64,000 bases of DNA from Nitrospirillum pindoramense (GTDB taxonomy: Bacteria > Pseudomonadota > Alphaproteobacteria > Azospirillales > Azospirillaceae): the NCBI RefSeq assembly GCF_007827955.1, contig NZ_VITR01000005.1, forward strand, positions 124,001-188,000. Direction: 5' to 3'. Numbering within the stretch: position 1 is the stretch's first letter; every line of letters begins with the position of its first letter. Below are positions 8,892 to 17,702 of the stretch, piece by piece. The notes beneath the pieces are model-generated. The model made no database searches. It was not told the DNA's origin and saw only the letters and a program-made list of their open reading frames with translations. The translations under genes and the position numbers were made by a program.

Positions 8892-9464
8892 ATGACCGTC
8901 GCGGCGCGTTACAACAGCGTGGCCATCCTGGTCCATTGGCTGACCGTCCTCGCCATCCTGGGCCTGTTGATCATGGGCTGGACGATGACGTCGCTGCCGC
9001 CCGGCTCCCCCGACCAGTTCAAGCTGTTCCAGTTGCACAAGTCGGTGGGCATCACCGTCCTGGCCCTGACCCTGTTCCGGGCGGCCTGGCGCCTGGCCCA
9101 CCGTCCGCCGCCCCTGCCGGCCCACATGCCGCTGTGGGAAAAGGCCGCCGCCCATCTGGGTCATGCCGGCCTGTACGCCCTGCTGCTGGGCATGCCGCTG
9201 ACCGGCTGGGCCGTCGTTTCCACCTCGAAATTCAACATCCCGACCGTGCTGTACGGCCTGATCCCCTTCCCGCATATGCCCGTCCTGGCGGACCTGGAAA
9301 ACAAGGCGCCGATCAACGACGTGGTGTCGGAGGCGCATGAGTTGGCCGCCTGGATCCTGGTGGCCCTGGTGGTGGTCCACGCCCTGGCGGCGCTGCGCCA
9401 TCACTTCCTGGTCAAGGATGACGTGCTGCTGCGCATGGTTCCCCGTTTCGGCCGCCGGGCCTAA
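8892..9464 (+). CDS. cytochrome b561-family membrane haem protein
   Basis: The 190-residue product is a four-helix di-haem cytochrome b of the CybB/b561 type. Histidines sit where the family places its axial ligands: ILVHWLTVL in helix 1 (about residue 15), FQLHKSVGIT in helix 2, VSEAHELAAWILVALVVVHALAALRHHF in the final helix. It should transfer electrons between the quinone pool and a periplasmic acceptor. AAGGGGGAGC lies upstream of the ATG. It is flanked on both sides by yceI genes on the same strand, with gaps of 65 and 40 bases, so co-transcription is likely. Confidence 0.93.
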   Translation: MTVAARYNSVAILVHWLTVLAILGLLIMGWTMTSLPPGSPDQFKLFQLHKSVGITVLALTLFRAAWRLAHRPPPLPAHMPLWEKAAAHLGHAGLYALLLGMPLTGWAVVSTSKFNIPTVLYGLIPFPHMPVLADLENKAPINDVVSEAHELAAWILVALVVVHALAALRHHFLVKDDVLLRMVPRFGRRA

Positions 9465-9504
9465 GTCCCCCGGCCGCCCTTTCCCAAGACTGAGGATGCC
9501 CATC

Positions 9505-10086
9505 ATGAAGTTCCTCACCACCACAGCCTGGGCCGCCGCCTTGGGCGCCCTGCTGGCGGCCGGTCCGGCCGCCGCGGCCAGCTGGACCGTGGATACCGCC
9601 CGCAGCAAGCTGGGCTTCACCGGCAGCCAGAGCGGTGCCGCCTTCAGCGGCCAGTTCACCCGCTGGGACGCCACCATCGACTTCGACCCGGCCAACCCGG
9701 CGACCGGCCACGCCACCGTCACCATCGACATGGCCAGCGCCAAGACCGGCGACGTGCAGAAGGACCAATCCCTGCCCGAAGCCGACTGGTTCAGCACCAA
9801 GGCCTTCCCCAAGGCGGTGTTCGAGGCCACCAGCTTCAAATCGGTCAGTTCCGCCAAGGGGGGCGGCAACCAGTATGAGGCGGTGGGCACCCTGACCATC
9901 CGCGGCATCAAGAAGGACGTGACCCTGCCCTTCACCCTGGACGTGGCGGGCGGCAAGGCCCACGCGGTGGGCAAACTGGACCTGGTGCGCACCGATTACG
10001 GCGTGGGCCAGGGCGCCTGGTCCGATGGCAAGATGGTGGCCCTGGCCGTCAGCGTCACCGTGGACCTGAATGCGACCACCAAGTAA
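9505..10086 (+). CDS. YceI-family periplasmic protein (copy 2)
   Basis: The product (193 residues) has a signal peptide (MKFLTTTAWAAALGALLAAGPAAAA) and a YceI domain: WTVDTARSKLGFTGSQSG, ATIDFDPANPATGHATVTI, ADWFSTKAFPKAVFEAT and LTIRGIKKDVTLPFTLDV. The ATG at 9505 is preferred because GAGGA lies about 8 bases ahead; an in-frame ATG at 9496 would add three residues. It closely resembles copy 3 downstream, with which it shares an 81-base block that differs at one position. A rho-independent terminator follows, so copies 1 and 2 plus the cytochrome gene may form one transcript. Confidence 0.94.
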   Translation: MKFLTTTAWAAALGALLAAGPAAAASWTVDTARSKLGFTGSQSGAAFSGQFTRWDATIDFDPANPATGHATVTIDMASAKTGDVQKDQSLPEADWFSTKAFPKAVFEATSFKSVSSAKGGGNQYEAVGTLTIRGIKKDVTLPFTLDVAGGKAHAVGKLDLVRTDYGVGQGAWSDGKMVALAVSVTVDLNATTK

Positions 10087-10118
10087 GCCGTAACCCAGTA
10101 AACGGCAAGATAAGAGGA

Positions 10119-10147
10119 CCCCGGACGCCATCGCGTTCGGGGTTTTT
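10119..10147 (+). terminator. rho-independent terminator after yceI copy 2
   Basis: CCCCGGACGC at 10119-10128 pairs with GCGTTCGGGG at 10133-10142 (one G-U pair) around a four-base loop. It is followed directly by TTTTT. It separates yceI copy 2 from copy 3. Confidence 0.9.
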
Positions 10148-10249
10148 GCTTACGCTGTATGCTACGCAAGGTCGCAGACGCCACCGCCGACGCCTCGATT
10201 ATTATCGGATACCCGCCGCCAAATCGGCATGTCCTGGAGGTTGTCGCCC

Positions 10250-10831
10250 GTGACCCTGCGCCCGTCTTTTCTGATCCCAGCCCTGGCCGCCCTGTTGCTG
10301 TCGCCCCTGATGTCCACCCCGGCGGGCGCCGCCCCCTGGACCGTGGACAAGGCCCAGAGCCAGCTGGGCTTCATCGGTCACCAGAGCGGCAAGGAATTCA
10401 CCGGCCGCTTCGGCACCTGGGATGCCGCCATCGACTTCGACCCCGCCACCCCGGCCGCCGGACACGCCAAGGTGACCATCGCCATGGGCAGCGCCCTCAT
10501 TGGCGACGCGGAAAAAGACGAGGCCCTGCCGGGCGAAGACTGGTTCAACGTCCACGCCTTTCCCGACGCGGTGTTCGAAGCCACGACCTTCCGCGCCCTG
10601 GGCGGCAACCAGTATGAGGCGGTGGGCACCCTGACCATCCGTGGCATCAAGAAGGACGTGACCCTGCCCTTCACCCTGGACCTCACCGACGGCAAGGCCC
10701 ACGCCGTGGGCCGGCTGGATCTGGTGCGCACCAACTATGACGTCGGCGGCCATGGCCTGTTCAGCAAGGGCCGGTCGGTGGACCTGGCCGTGGCGGTGAC
10801 GGTGGATCTGACAGCCACGGCCCAACCCTGA
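10250..10831 (+). CDS. YceI-family periplasmic protein (copy 3)
   Basis: The product has 193 residues when started at the GTG at 10250, which has GGAGG nine bases upstream. The ATG at 10229 would place that GGAGG inside the coding sequence. A signal peptide (TLRPSFLIPALAALLLSPLM, cleavage near AGA) is followed by WTVDKAQSQLGFIGHQSG, AAIDFDPATPAAGHAKVTI, EDWFNVHAFPDAVFEATTF and the LTIRGIKKDVTLPFTLDL block shared with copy 2. Both copies have the same length, so this is a tandem duplication that has kept a near-identical 3' part. The terminator upstream implies its own promoter in 10148-10249. Confidence 0.93.
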   Translation: MTLRPSFLIPALAALLLSPLMSTPAGAAPWTVDKAQSQLGFIGHQSGKEFTGRFGTWDAAIDFDPATPAAGHAKVTIAMGSALIGDAEKDEALPGEDWFNVHAFPDAVFEATTFRALGGNQYEAVGTLTIRGIKKDVTLPFTLDLTDGKAHAVGRLDLVRTNYDVGGHGLFSKGRSVDLAVAVTVDLTATAQP

Positions 10832-10983
10832 CAGGGACGGCGCGCGGCAGAATCTTACCAAAGGACAGGCGTCCGGCGCATTGGGGGAAGTGCTCCCCTG
10901 GCTATGATGCAGCGCAAAGACGGCCGTCCTTTCATTGGGTTATCTTTTTCGGCACGGACCCATCATGACAGGAAAGCCGCCCC

Positions 10984-11976
10984 ATGCGCGCCCATGACGT
11001 AATGACCGAAAATGTGCTGACCGTGACGCCAGACACGCCGGTCAGCCGCATCGCCGCCTTGCTGCTGGAACGGGGTGTCAGCGCCGCGCCGGTGGTGGAC
11101 AGCCACGGCGGCGTCATCGGCATGGTCAGCGAAGGCGACCTGATCGACCGGGAAGAAGCGGGTGCCGCCCATGAGGCGCGGCGCGACTGGTGGCTGGCCC
11201 TGGTGGCGGAGGGTGAGCAATTGCCCGCCTATTGGGCGGAGGTGCAGAAGCGGGAACGCACCGCCCGCGACGTCATGGCCGCCCCGGTCATCACCGTCGA
11301 CATCAACACCGACACCACCGATATCGCCCGGCTGCTGATCACCCACGGCATCAAGCGGGTGCCGGTGGTGCTGGACGGATCGCTGGTGGGCATCGTGTCG
11401 CGCGCCGACCTGCTGAAGGTGCTGGCGGCAGAACCGGCCGAGAAGACGGAGCCGGCGCACCGCTCCGGCCTGTTCCAGCGGTGGGAGCGGAAGGCACCGC
11501 AGCCCGCGCCGGCGCCCGCCCGGGAACCGGCACATGAGCCCCTGTTCCGCGCCGCCGACTTCCGCCACCTGGTGGGCAATTTCCATGATGAATCCGCCCG
11601 CCACCTGGCCGAGCAGCGCAAGGAGGCGCTGGCCCGCCGGCAGGAGAAGGTGCAGGAACTGATCGACCATCATGTGGCCGACCATGCCTGGCACAAGCTG
11701 CTGGAGGGCGCGCATGACGCGGCCGCCCGGGGCGAGAAGGAATTCCTGCTGCTGCGCTTCCCGGCCGACCTGTGCAGCGACGGCGCCCGCGCCATCAACG
11801 CCCCGGAGCCGGACTGGCCCCGCACCCTGCGCGGCGAGGCGGCCGAGATCTACCAGCGCTGGCACCACGAGCTGCAACCGGCGGGCTTCAGCCTGATCGC
11901 CCGCGTCCTGGACTTCCCCAACGGCTTCCCCGGCGATGTCGGCCTGTTCCTGGTGTGGGGCGAGGCGGAAGGGTAA
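10984..11976 (+). CDS. tandem CBS-domain protein with an unrecognised C-terminal region
   Basis: The product (330 residues) opens with a CBS pair: MRAHDVMTENVLTVTPDTPVSRIAALLLERGVSAAPVVD at residues 1-40 and TARDVMAAPVITVDINTDTTDIARLLITHGIKRVPVV at about 96-132, each ending in G.VSE/RGDL-like loops that bind adenine nucleotides. After a Pro/Ala/Glu-rich linker around 150-180 comes a charged region rich in Arg, Glu and His (RHLAEQRKEALARRQEKVQELIDHHVADH), then a conserved-looking end (LRFPADLCSDGARAINAPEPDWPRTLRGEAAEIY). I do not recognise that second half, which could be a regulatory or enzymatic module. The protein is cytosolic by appearance. It is transcribed alone and faces ilvD. Confidence 0.9.
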   Translation: MRAHDVMTENVLTVTPDTPVSRIAALLLERGVSAAPVVDSHGGVIGMVSEGDLIDREEAGAAHEARRDWWLALVAEGEQLPAYWAEVQKRERTARDVMAAPVITVDINTDTTDIARLLITHGIKRVPVVLDGSLVGIVSRADLLKVLAAEPAEKTEPAHRSGLFQRWERKAPQPAPAPAREPAHEPLFRAADFRHLVGNFHDESARHLAEQRKEALARRQEKVQELIDHHVADHAWHKLLEGAHDAAARGEKEFLLLRFPADLCSDGARAINAPEPDWPRTLRGEAAEIYQRWHHELQPAGFSLIARVLDFPNGFPGDVGLFLVWGEAEG

Positions 11977-12018
11977 GCGGCTTCAGGCGCAGGACGCCGC
12001 CCGCGGATACAGCCATGC

Positions 12019-12056
12019 CGACAGCGACATGAGGAATCAACCTCATGTCACTGTCG
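12019..12056. terminator. long hairpin between convergent CBS-protein and ilvD genes
   Basis: CGACAG and GACATGAGG (12019-12024 and 12026-12034) pair with CCTCATGTC and CTGTCG (12041-12049 and 12051-12056) around the loop AATCAA, with one C/A mismatch. No long T tract follows on either strand, but the position between two convergent stops suggests a shared bidirectional terminator. Confidence 0.65.
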
Positions 12057-12065
12057 TGGCCCGGA

Positions 12066-13910
12066 TCAAATCCCCGACGTATCCCGCACCGCGCCGCGCG
12101 AGGCGGAGGTGGCGAAGTGGGCGTAGGCCTTGAGCGCGCCGGAGACCTTGCGGTCGCGGGTGGCGGGCTTCCAGGCCTTGGCGCCCTTGGCCTTCATGGC
12201 GTCGCGGCGGCGCTCCAGCTCCGCATCCTCCACATCCAGGTGGATGCTGCGGTTGGGGATGTCGATGACGATGCGGTCGCCCTCCTCCACCAGGCCGATG
12301 GTGCCGCCCTCCGCCGCCTCGGGCGAGACGTGGCCGATGGACAGGCCGGAGCTGCCGCCGGAGAAGCGGCCATCGGTCACCAGGGCACAGACCTTGCCCA
12401 GGCCCTTGGACTTCAGATAGCTGGTGGGATACAGCATCTCCTGCATGCCGGGACCGCCGCGCGGGCCCTCATAGCGGATCAGCACCACGTCGCCCGCCTG
12501 AACCCGGTTGCCCAGGATGGCGGAAACGGCGTCGTCCTGGCTTTCGAACACGCGGGCCTTGCCGGTGAAGGTCAGGGCCGCCGGGTCCACGCCCGCCGTC
12601 TTCACGATGCAGCCATCCACCGCCAGGTTGCCGTACAGCACGGCCAAGCCGCCGTCCTGGCTGAAGGCGTTCTCCTTGCTGCGGATGATGCCGTTCACGC
12701 GGTCGCGGTCCAGGCTGGTGTAGCGCGACGCCTGGCTGAAGGCCTGGGTGGTGCGCACGCCGCCGGGGGCAGCGGCGTAGAACTCGCTAATGTCGGCATC
12801 GTTGGCGCGGGTGATGTCCCAGCGGTCCACGGCCGCCCCGATGGTGGGGGCGTGCACGGTGGGCACGTCGCGGTGCAGCAGGCCGGCGCGGTCCAGTTCC
12901 CCCAGGATGCCCATGATGCCGCCGGCGCGGTGCACGTCCTCGATATGTACGGTGGCCGAGGACGGCGCCACCTTGCACAGGTGGGGCACCCGACGCGACA
13001 TGCGGTCGATGTCGGCCATGGTGAAATCAACACCACCCTCATAGGCCGCGGCCAGCAGGTGCAGCACGGTGTTGGTAGACCCGCCCATGGCGATGTCCAG
13101 GGCGATGGCGTTCTCAAAACCCTCGAACGTGGCGATGGAGCGGGGCAGGACGCTGGCGTCGTCCTGTTCGTACCAACGCTTGGCGATCTCCACCGCCGTG
13201 CGCCCGGCCCGCAGGAACAGGGCCTTGCGGTCGGCGTGGGTGGCCAGCACCGTGCCGTTGCCGGGCAGGCCCAGGCCCAGGGCCTCCACCAGGCAGTTCA
13301 TGGAATTGGCGGTGAACATGCCGGAGCAGGAGCCGCAGGTGGGGCATGCGTTCTGCTCCAGCGCCTGGACCTCGGCATCGCTGACACTGTCGTCGGCCGC
13401 CGCCACCATGGCGTCGATCAGGTCGACGGAGCGGATCTCGCCATGCACGGGGGCCTTGCCGGCCTCCATGGGCCCGCCGGAGACGAACACAGTGGGGATG
13501 TTGAGGCGCAGGGCCGCCATCAGCATGCCGGGCGTGATCTTGTCGCAGTTGGAGATGCAGACCAAAGCGTCGGCGCAATGCGCGTTGACCATGTATTCCA
13601 CGGCGTCGGCGATGACCTCGCGCGAGGGCAGGCTGTACAGCATGCCGGCGTGGCCCATGGCGATGCCGTCATCCACGGCGATGGTGTTGAATTCCTTGGC
13701 CACGCCGCCGGCCGCCACCACCTCGCCCGCCACCAGCTGGCCGAGATCCTTCAGGTGCACATGGCCGGGCACGAACTGGGTGAAGGAATTGGCGATGGCC
13801 ACGATGGGCTTGCCGAAATCGGCATCCGTCATGCCTGTGGCGCGCCAGAGGCCACGGGCGCCGGCCATGTTACGGCCATGGGTGGTGGTGCGGGAGCGAA
13901 GCTGGGGCAC
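12066..13910 (-). CDS. ilvD: dihydroxy-acid dehydratase
   Basis: IlvD converts 2,3-dihydroxy-3-methylvalerate and 2,3-dihydroxyisovalerate to 2-oxo acids in isoleucine, valine and pantothenate biosynthesis. The family start is [20 protein letters not shown], so the GTG at 13910 is preferred over the longer frame to 13979; this gives 614 residues, normal for the family. AGGATC lies about 9 bases upstream. Fe-S ligand cysteines appear in [12 protein letters not shown] and in [18 protein letters not shown], and the C-terminal [26 protein letters not shown] is intact. It is monocistronic by appearance, with the ABC-exporter genes upstream on the same strand but separated by about 140 bases. Confidence 0.97.
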   Translation of the reverse strand: MPQLRSRTTTHGRNMAGARGLWRATGMTDADFGKPIVAIANSFTQFVPGHVHLKDLGQLVAGEVVAAGGVAKEFNTIAVDDGIAMGHAGMLYSLPSREVIADAVEYMVNAHCADALVCISNCDKITPGMLMAALRLNIPTVFVSGGPMEAGKAPVHGEIRSVDLIDAMVAAADDSVSDAEVQALEQNACPTCGSCSGMFTANSMNCLVEALGLGLPGNGTVLATHADRKALFLRAGRTAVEIAKRWYEQDDASVLPRSIATFEGFENAIALDIAMGGSTNTVLHLLAAAYEGGVDFTMADIDRMSRRVPHLCKVAPSSATVHIEDVHRAGGIMGILGELDRAGLLHRDVPTVHAPTIGAAVDRWDITRANDADISEFYAAAPGGVRTTQAFSQASRYTSLDRDRVNGIIRSKENAFSQDGGLAVLYGNLAVDGCIVKTAGVDPAALTFTGKARVFESQDDAVSAILGNRVQAGDVVLIRYEGPRGGPGMQEMLYPTSYLKSKGLGKVCALVTDGRFSGGSSGLSIGHVSPEAAEGGTIGLVEEGDRIVIDIPNRSIHLDVEDAELERRRDAMKAKGAKAWKPATRDRKVSGALKAYAHFATSASRGAVRDTSGI

Positions 13911-14048
13911 GGAACCAGATCCTGAAAGATTGTTACCTGACTGGGGCCAATTTCTAAAACTATCTGGCCAAAGAGGCAACCTTTCCGGCGTTGGCCTGGG
14001 CGATCCCCCGGCATGCCCGGCGCGCGGGTCAACGCCGGGCCCGGCGCC

Positions 14049-14942
14049 TCACCCCCGCCGCCAGCCCCGGATGCGGCCGACATTGATGGCGGCGCGATAG
14101 GGGCGGCCGTTGGCGCCCAGGCGTGCACCCGGTGGCAGGCGCAGGATGTCACGGTGGTAGAAGTCGATGCCGGCGTAGGGATCGCCCAGGAAGACCTTGC
14201 GGCCCTTTTCCAGCACCAGCAGGCTGTCGCACGCCTCCTCCAGCAGGGCGCTGGTGTGGCTGATGATCAGCACGGTGCGGCCCTCGCCGCACAGTTGCTT
14301 GATGCGGCTGCGGCACTTGTCCTGGAAGCGCTCGTCGCCCACCGCCAGGATCTCATCCAGCAACAGCACCTCGTTGCTGATATGGGAAGAGACGGCGAAG
14401 GCCAGGCGCATGTACATGCCGATGGAATAGTGCTTCACCGGAGTGTTCAGGAAATCCGTGATCTCGGCGAAGTCGATAATGGCATCCACCGCCTCGCGCG
14501 CCTCGCTCTCGGTCATGCCCAGGATGGCGCCGCTGAAATCGATGTTCTCCCGCCCCGTCAGTTCAGGGTGGAAACCGGAGCCGATCTCCAGCAAGGCGCC
14601 CACGCGGCCGCGCACCAGGGCCTCCCCCTTCGTGGGCGCAGTGATGCGCGACAGGATGCGCATCAGGGTCGTCTTGCCGGACCCGTTGCGGCCGATAATG
14701 CCCAGCACACCCCCCTGGGGCACGGTGAAACTGAGGTCGTCCAGCGCCCAGAAGCCGGCTGGTTCGGCTTGCCTCGATCGGCGTCCGGCCAGCAGATCAT
14801 AGATCATGCCGCCGCGACCGCCGCCGCCATAGCGCTTGGACAGGTGGCGCACCTCCACCGCCGGCGGCGGCAGGGCGTCGGCCAAACGGTGGGACTCGCG
14901 GATCCTGGCGCCCAGCGCCCCGTCGAACGTATACAAGGTCAT
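14049..14942 (-). CDS. ABC transporter ATP-binding protein, polysaccharide/O-antigen export type
   Basis: The 297-residue product is an ATPase of the KpsT/Wzt/TagH group that energises export of surface polysaccharide. Walker A is GRNGSGKT at about residues 84-91, the signature region is HYSIGMYMRLAFAV, and Walker B is VLLLDEILAVGD, followed by LIISH with the switch histidine. The LSRITAPTKGEALVRGRVGALLEIGSGF stretch is typical of this subgroup. It has an N-terminal extension of about 30 residues and a short C-terminal tail lacking the large Wzt carbohydrate-binding domain. It lies 12 bases downstream of the permease gene, which should encode its partner. No glycosyltransferase genes lie nearby, so the cargo is unknown. 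Confidence 0.93.
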   Translation of the reverse strand: MTLYTFDGALGARIRESHRLADALPPPAVEVRHLSKRYGGGGRGGMIYDLLAGRRSRQAEPAGFWALDDLSFTVPQGGVLGIIGRNGSGKTTLMRILSRITAPTKGEALVRGRVGALLEIGSGFHPELTGRENIDFSGAILGMTESEAREAVDAIIDFAEITDFLNTPVKHYSIGMYMRLAFAVSSHISNEVLLLDEILAVGDERFQDKCRSRIKQLCGEGRTVLIISHTSALLEEACDSLLVLEKGRKVFLGDPYAGIDFYHRDILRLPPGARLGANGRPYRAAINVGRIRGWRRG

Positions 14943-14954
14943 TGGGGAAACCCT

Positions 14955-15809
14955 TCAGATCAGATCGGCCATGGCGGGCTCGGTACGCCGGACTGCGCGG
15001 AGGCCCAGCATCAGCAGGCCGATAGCCAACAGCACGGACAACAGGGCGGGCACCAGATCCGGCGCCGGACTACCCAGCAGGGCGGCCCGCGCCCCCTCGA
15101 TCACCGTCACCATGGGGTTCAGGCGGTAGACCGCCCCCATCACCCCGGGCACCAGATGGGCGGGATAGATCACGGGGGCCGCCACCATCAGCACCTGGGT
15201 CGTCAGGGGCAGCAGGTGGCCCACGTCGCGGAAGCGCAGCACCAGGGCGGACAACAACAGCGCGGCGCCGGCACCGGTAACCAGCAGCAGCACCAACGGC
15301 CCGAGCAGCAACAGCCAGCGCGGCTGCGGCCAGATTTGGAAGGCGGCGAGCAGCACCACCAGACAGGCCAGGCCCGCCGCCATGTCCACCGCGGCCACCA
15401 TCAGTGAGGCCAGGGGCATATGCAGCCGGGGAAAGTAGACCTTGGTGACGAAATGGGCCTGGTGCAGGATGCTGGCACTGGCGTCCATCAGCGCGCGCGA
15501 GAAGAACTGCCACAGCACCAGACCGGTGAAGGCGAACACGGGATAGGGCACGTCGCCCCCCGTAGGCACGCCCAGCAGATGGCCGAAAATCCCCCAATAG
15601 ACCAGCATGAGCAGCAGGGGCTGCAGGATGGCCCAGCCCGCCCCCAGCCAGGTCTGACGATAGCGGGCCTTCAGGCTGCGCCGCGCCAGCATCAGGGCGA
15701 TGCGCCGGGTGCGCCAGGCCTCCCCCAGCCAGGGCAACAGGCCCGGCCCCTGGGGGGTGATCAGCGTCGCGTCGGGCGACGTCCTGGCGTTGAGGAAAAA
15801 GGGGCTCAT
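14955..15809 (-). CDS. ABC-2 type polysaccharide export permease
   Basis: The product (284 residues) is the membrane component of the exporter, related to KpsM/Wzm/TagG. The start at the ATG at 15809 (MSPFFLNART) is chosen over the longer frame to 15926. After ARRSLKARYRQTWLGAGWAILQPLLLMLVYWGIFGHLLGV come six hydrophobic segments, with PYPVFAFTGLVLWQFFSRALMDAS and the conserved FPRLHMPLASL region and LNPMVTVIEGARAAL near the end, all typical of the ABC2_membrane family. It precedes and probably is coupled to the ATPase gene. The cluster has only these two transport genes, so the polymer is assembled elsewhere. Confidence 0.93.
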   Translation of the reverse strand: MSPFFLNARTSPDATLITPQGPGLLPWLGEAWRTRRIALMLARRSLKARYRQTWLGAGWAILQPLLLMLVYWGIFGHLLGVPTGGDVPYPVFAFTGLVLWQFFSRALMDASASILHQAHFVTKVYFPRLHMPLASLMVAAVDMAAGLACLVVLLAAFQIWPQPRWLLLLGPLVLLLVTGAGAALLLSALVLRFRDVGHLLPLTTQVLMVAAPVIYPAHLVPGVMGAVYRLNPMVTVIEGARAALLGSPAPDLVPALLSVLLAIGLLMLGLRAVRRTEPAMADLI

Positions 15810-15982
15810 GGCTGAGCCGCCAAGGGGTGGGACGGGGGGATCGCCGGCGCGCGACCCCTGACAGATATGCCTTTCGACATGGCCGGACTTAACCTTTGGA
15901 TAGGGAACCTTGTTAGGACCTATCACTGCGGCCTAGAAGCCTTCCTGTCGGCGGCGATGCTGTCGAATTGCCGCACCCCGCC

Positions 15983-17668
15983 TCAATGCGCACCGCCGGC
16001 ATCCGCCCCGGCGGCGGCCTTCTTCAGGAACAGGATGGCGACCGCCGACAGGGCCATGGCGCTGCCCAGAAAGAAAAAGGCGTCGCTGTAGGCCATCAGC
16101 CAGGCCTGGGCCCGGATACCGGCATCCACCTCCGCCACCGCCTGGCGCCAAGCGGTGAAGGCATCGGGCACGCCGTGGTCCATGAACTTCTGCTGCAACA
16201 TGGCCAGATGCTGGCGGGTACTTTCGCCGAACAGGCTGACCTGGCCGGTCATGACGTTGGAATGGAACTGTTCGCGTTTGGTCAGCCAGGTCTGGGTCAG
16301 GGCGATGCCCACAGCGCCGCCCAGGTTGCGCATCATGTTGAACAGGCCGGAGGCGGAGCCCGCGTTCTCCTTCTCGATACCGCCGGTGGCCACCACCGAC
16401 AGGGGCGTCATGACCAGGGCTTGGCCGAAGGCGCGGACGATGTTGGGCCAGAACAACTGATCGGCGGCGCTGCCCAGCCACAGGTGGATGTTCATGAAAT
16501 TGCTGCCGGCGAAGATGGCCGCGCCCACCAGCGCCAGCCAACGGGCGTCGAAGCGCTTCATGAGCATGGGCACCAGCGGAATCAGCACCAGCTGCGGCAG
16601 CCCCACCCAGGCCATGACGGACCCGATCTGCTGCGCGTTATAGCCCTGGATCTGCCCCAGATAGCGCGGCAGCAGGTAGGAGGAGGCGTAGAGCACCACG
16701 CCCAGCAATGCATTGGCGACGATGCCCAGGCCGAAATTGCGCCGCGCCAGCAGGCGCAGGTTCAGCAAGGGCTTGTCGACCTTCAGCTCGATAACCAGGA
16801 AGGCGCCTAGAGCGACGGCGGCGATGAGGGCCAGCCGCATGATGTAGGCGGAGCCGAACCAGTCGTCCTTGTTGCCCTCCTCCAGCACCGTCTGCAGGCT
16901 GGCCAGGCCCACGGCCATGGTGGCGATGCCCCACCAGTCGCCCTGGCGCAGCAGGCCGAGGCGCAGGGGCGCCCGCTCCAGCGAGGCCCACAGGGCCGCG
17001 ACCATGAACACGCCCGGCACCAGGTTGATGTAGAAGATGTATTTCCAGCCGTAGGTCTCGGTCAGGTAGCCGCCGATGGTGGGGCCGATGGCCGGGGCGA
17101 AGGTGGCGGTCAAGGCGAACAGGGCCAGGCCCAGCGGATGCCGCGATTTCGGCAGCAGGGTGATGATCAGGGTGAAGGCCATGGGGATCAGCACGCCGCC
17201 GCAGAAGCCCTGGATGGCGCGCAGCACGATCATCTGCTGCAGGTTCTGGGCGAAGGCGCAGGCGACGGAGAAAACCAGGAACAGCACCGTGTTGGTGATC
17301 AGGTAGCGGCGCACGCTGAACACCTGGCTGAGGAAACCCGACAGCGGGATGACGATGATCTCGCCAATCAGGTAGGCGGTGGCGATCCAGCCACCATCAT
17401 CCACGCCGGCACCGATGCCGCCCTGGATGTCGGCCAGCGAGGCGTTGACGATCTGGATGTTCAGCACCGCCATGAAAGCGCCCAGGACCGAACCCAGCAC
17501 GGCCAGCCAGGTCTTGAACGACACGGTGTCGGCAGCGGGCGTCGAGGAAAGGGCGGCCCGGCTGCCGTCCTGGGACGGAGCCGGGCCGCGGGCCGGCGGC
17601 AGGGTGCGGGGGAGGTTGCCGCCGGCGGCCGGGGTGCCGTGGGTGTGGGCGTTGTCGAAGGGGGCCAT
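15983..17668 (-). CDS. DHA2-family multidrug MFS transporter (EmrB-like)
   Basis: The product (561 residues) is a 14-helix major facilitator of the DHA2 family that works with an EmrA-type adaptor to move drugs across both membranes. Family motifs include LNIQIVNASLADIQGGI in helix 1, GWIATAYLIGEIIVIPLSGFLSQVF in helix 2, RAIQGFCGGVLIPMAFTL and the motif-C helix FAPAIGPTIGGYLTETYGWKYIFYINLVPG. A Pro/Ala-rich cytoplasmic N-terminus of about 45 residues precedes helix 1. The ATG at 17668 is preferred to the longer frame. The gene follows the adaptor gene by about 34 bases; the EmrAB-like pair is probably controlled by the divergent TetR protein. Confidence 0.95.
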   Translation of the reverse strand: MAPFDNAHTHGTPAAGGNLPRTLPPARGPAPSQDGSRAALSSTPAADTVSFKTWLAVLGSVLGAFMAVLNIQIVNASLADIQGGIGAGVDDGGWIATAYLIGEIIVIPLSGFLSQVFSVRRYLITNTVLFLVFSVACAFAQNLQQMIVLRAIQGFCGGVLIPMAFTLIITLLPKSRHPLGLALFALTATFAPAIGPTIGGYLTETYGWKYIFYINLVPGVFMVAALWASLERAPLRLGLLRQGDWWGIATMAVGLASLQTVLEEGNKDDWFGSAYIMRLALIAAVALGAFLVIELKVDKPLLNLRLLARRNFGLGIVANALLGVVLYASSYLLPRYLGQIQGYNAQQIGSVMAWVGLPQLVLIPLVPMLMKRFDARWLALVGAAIFAGSNFMNIHLWLGSAADQLFWPNIVRAFGQALVMTPLSVVATGGIEKENAGSASGLFNMMRNLGGAVGIALTQTWLTKREQFHSNVMTGQVSLFGESTRQHLAMLQQKFMDHGVPDAFTAWRQAVAEVDAGIRAQAWLMAYSDAFFFLGSAMALSAVAILFLKKAAAGADAGGAH

Positions 17669-17702
17669 GGCGTGAAGCGCCTTTAGCGATCGGAAGCGGC
17701 CC

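Noticed and set aside
12045-13925. 626-codon plus-strand frame opposite ilvD
   Set aside because: It mirrors ilvD exactly and has the composition of an antisense shadow; ilvD is unambiguous.
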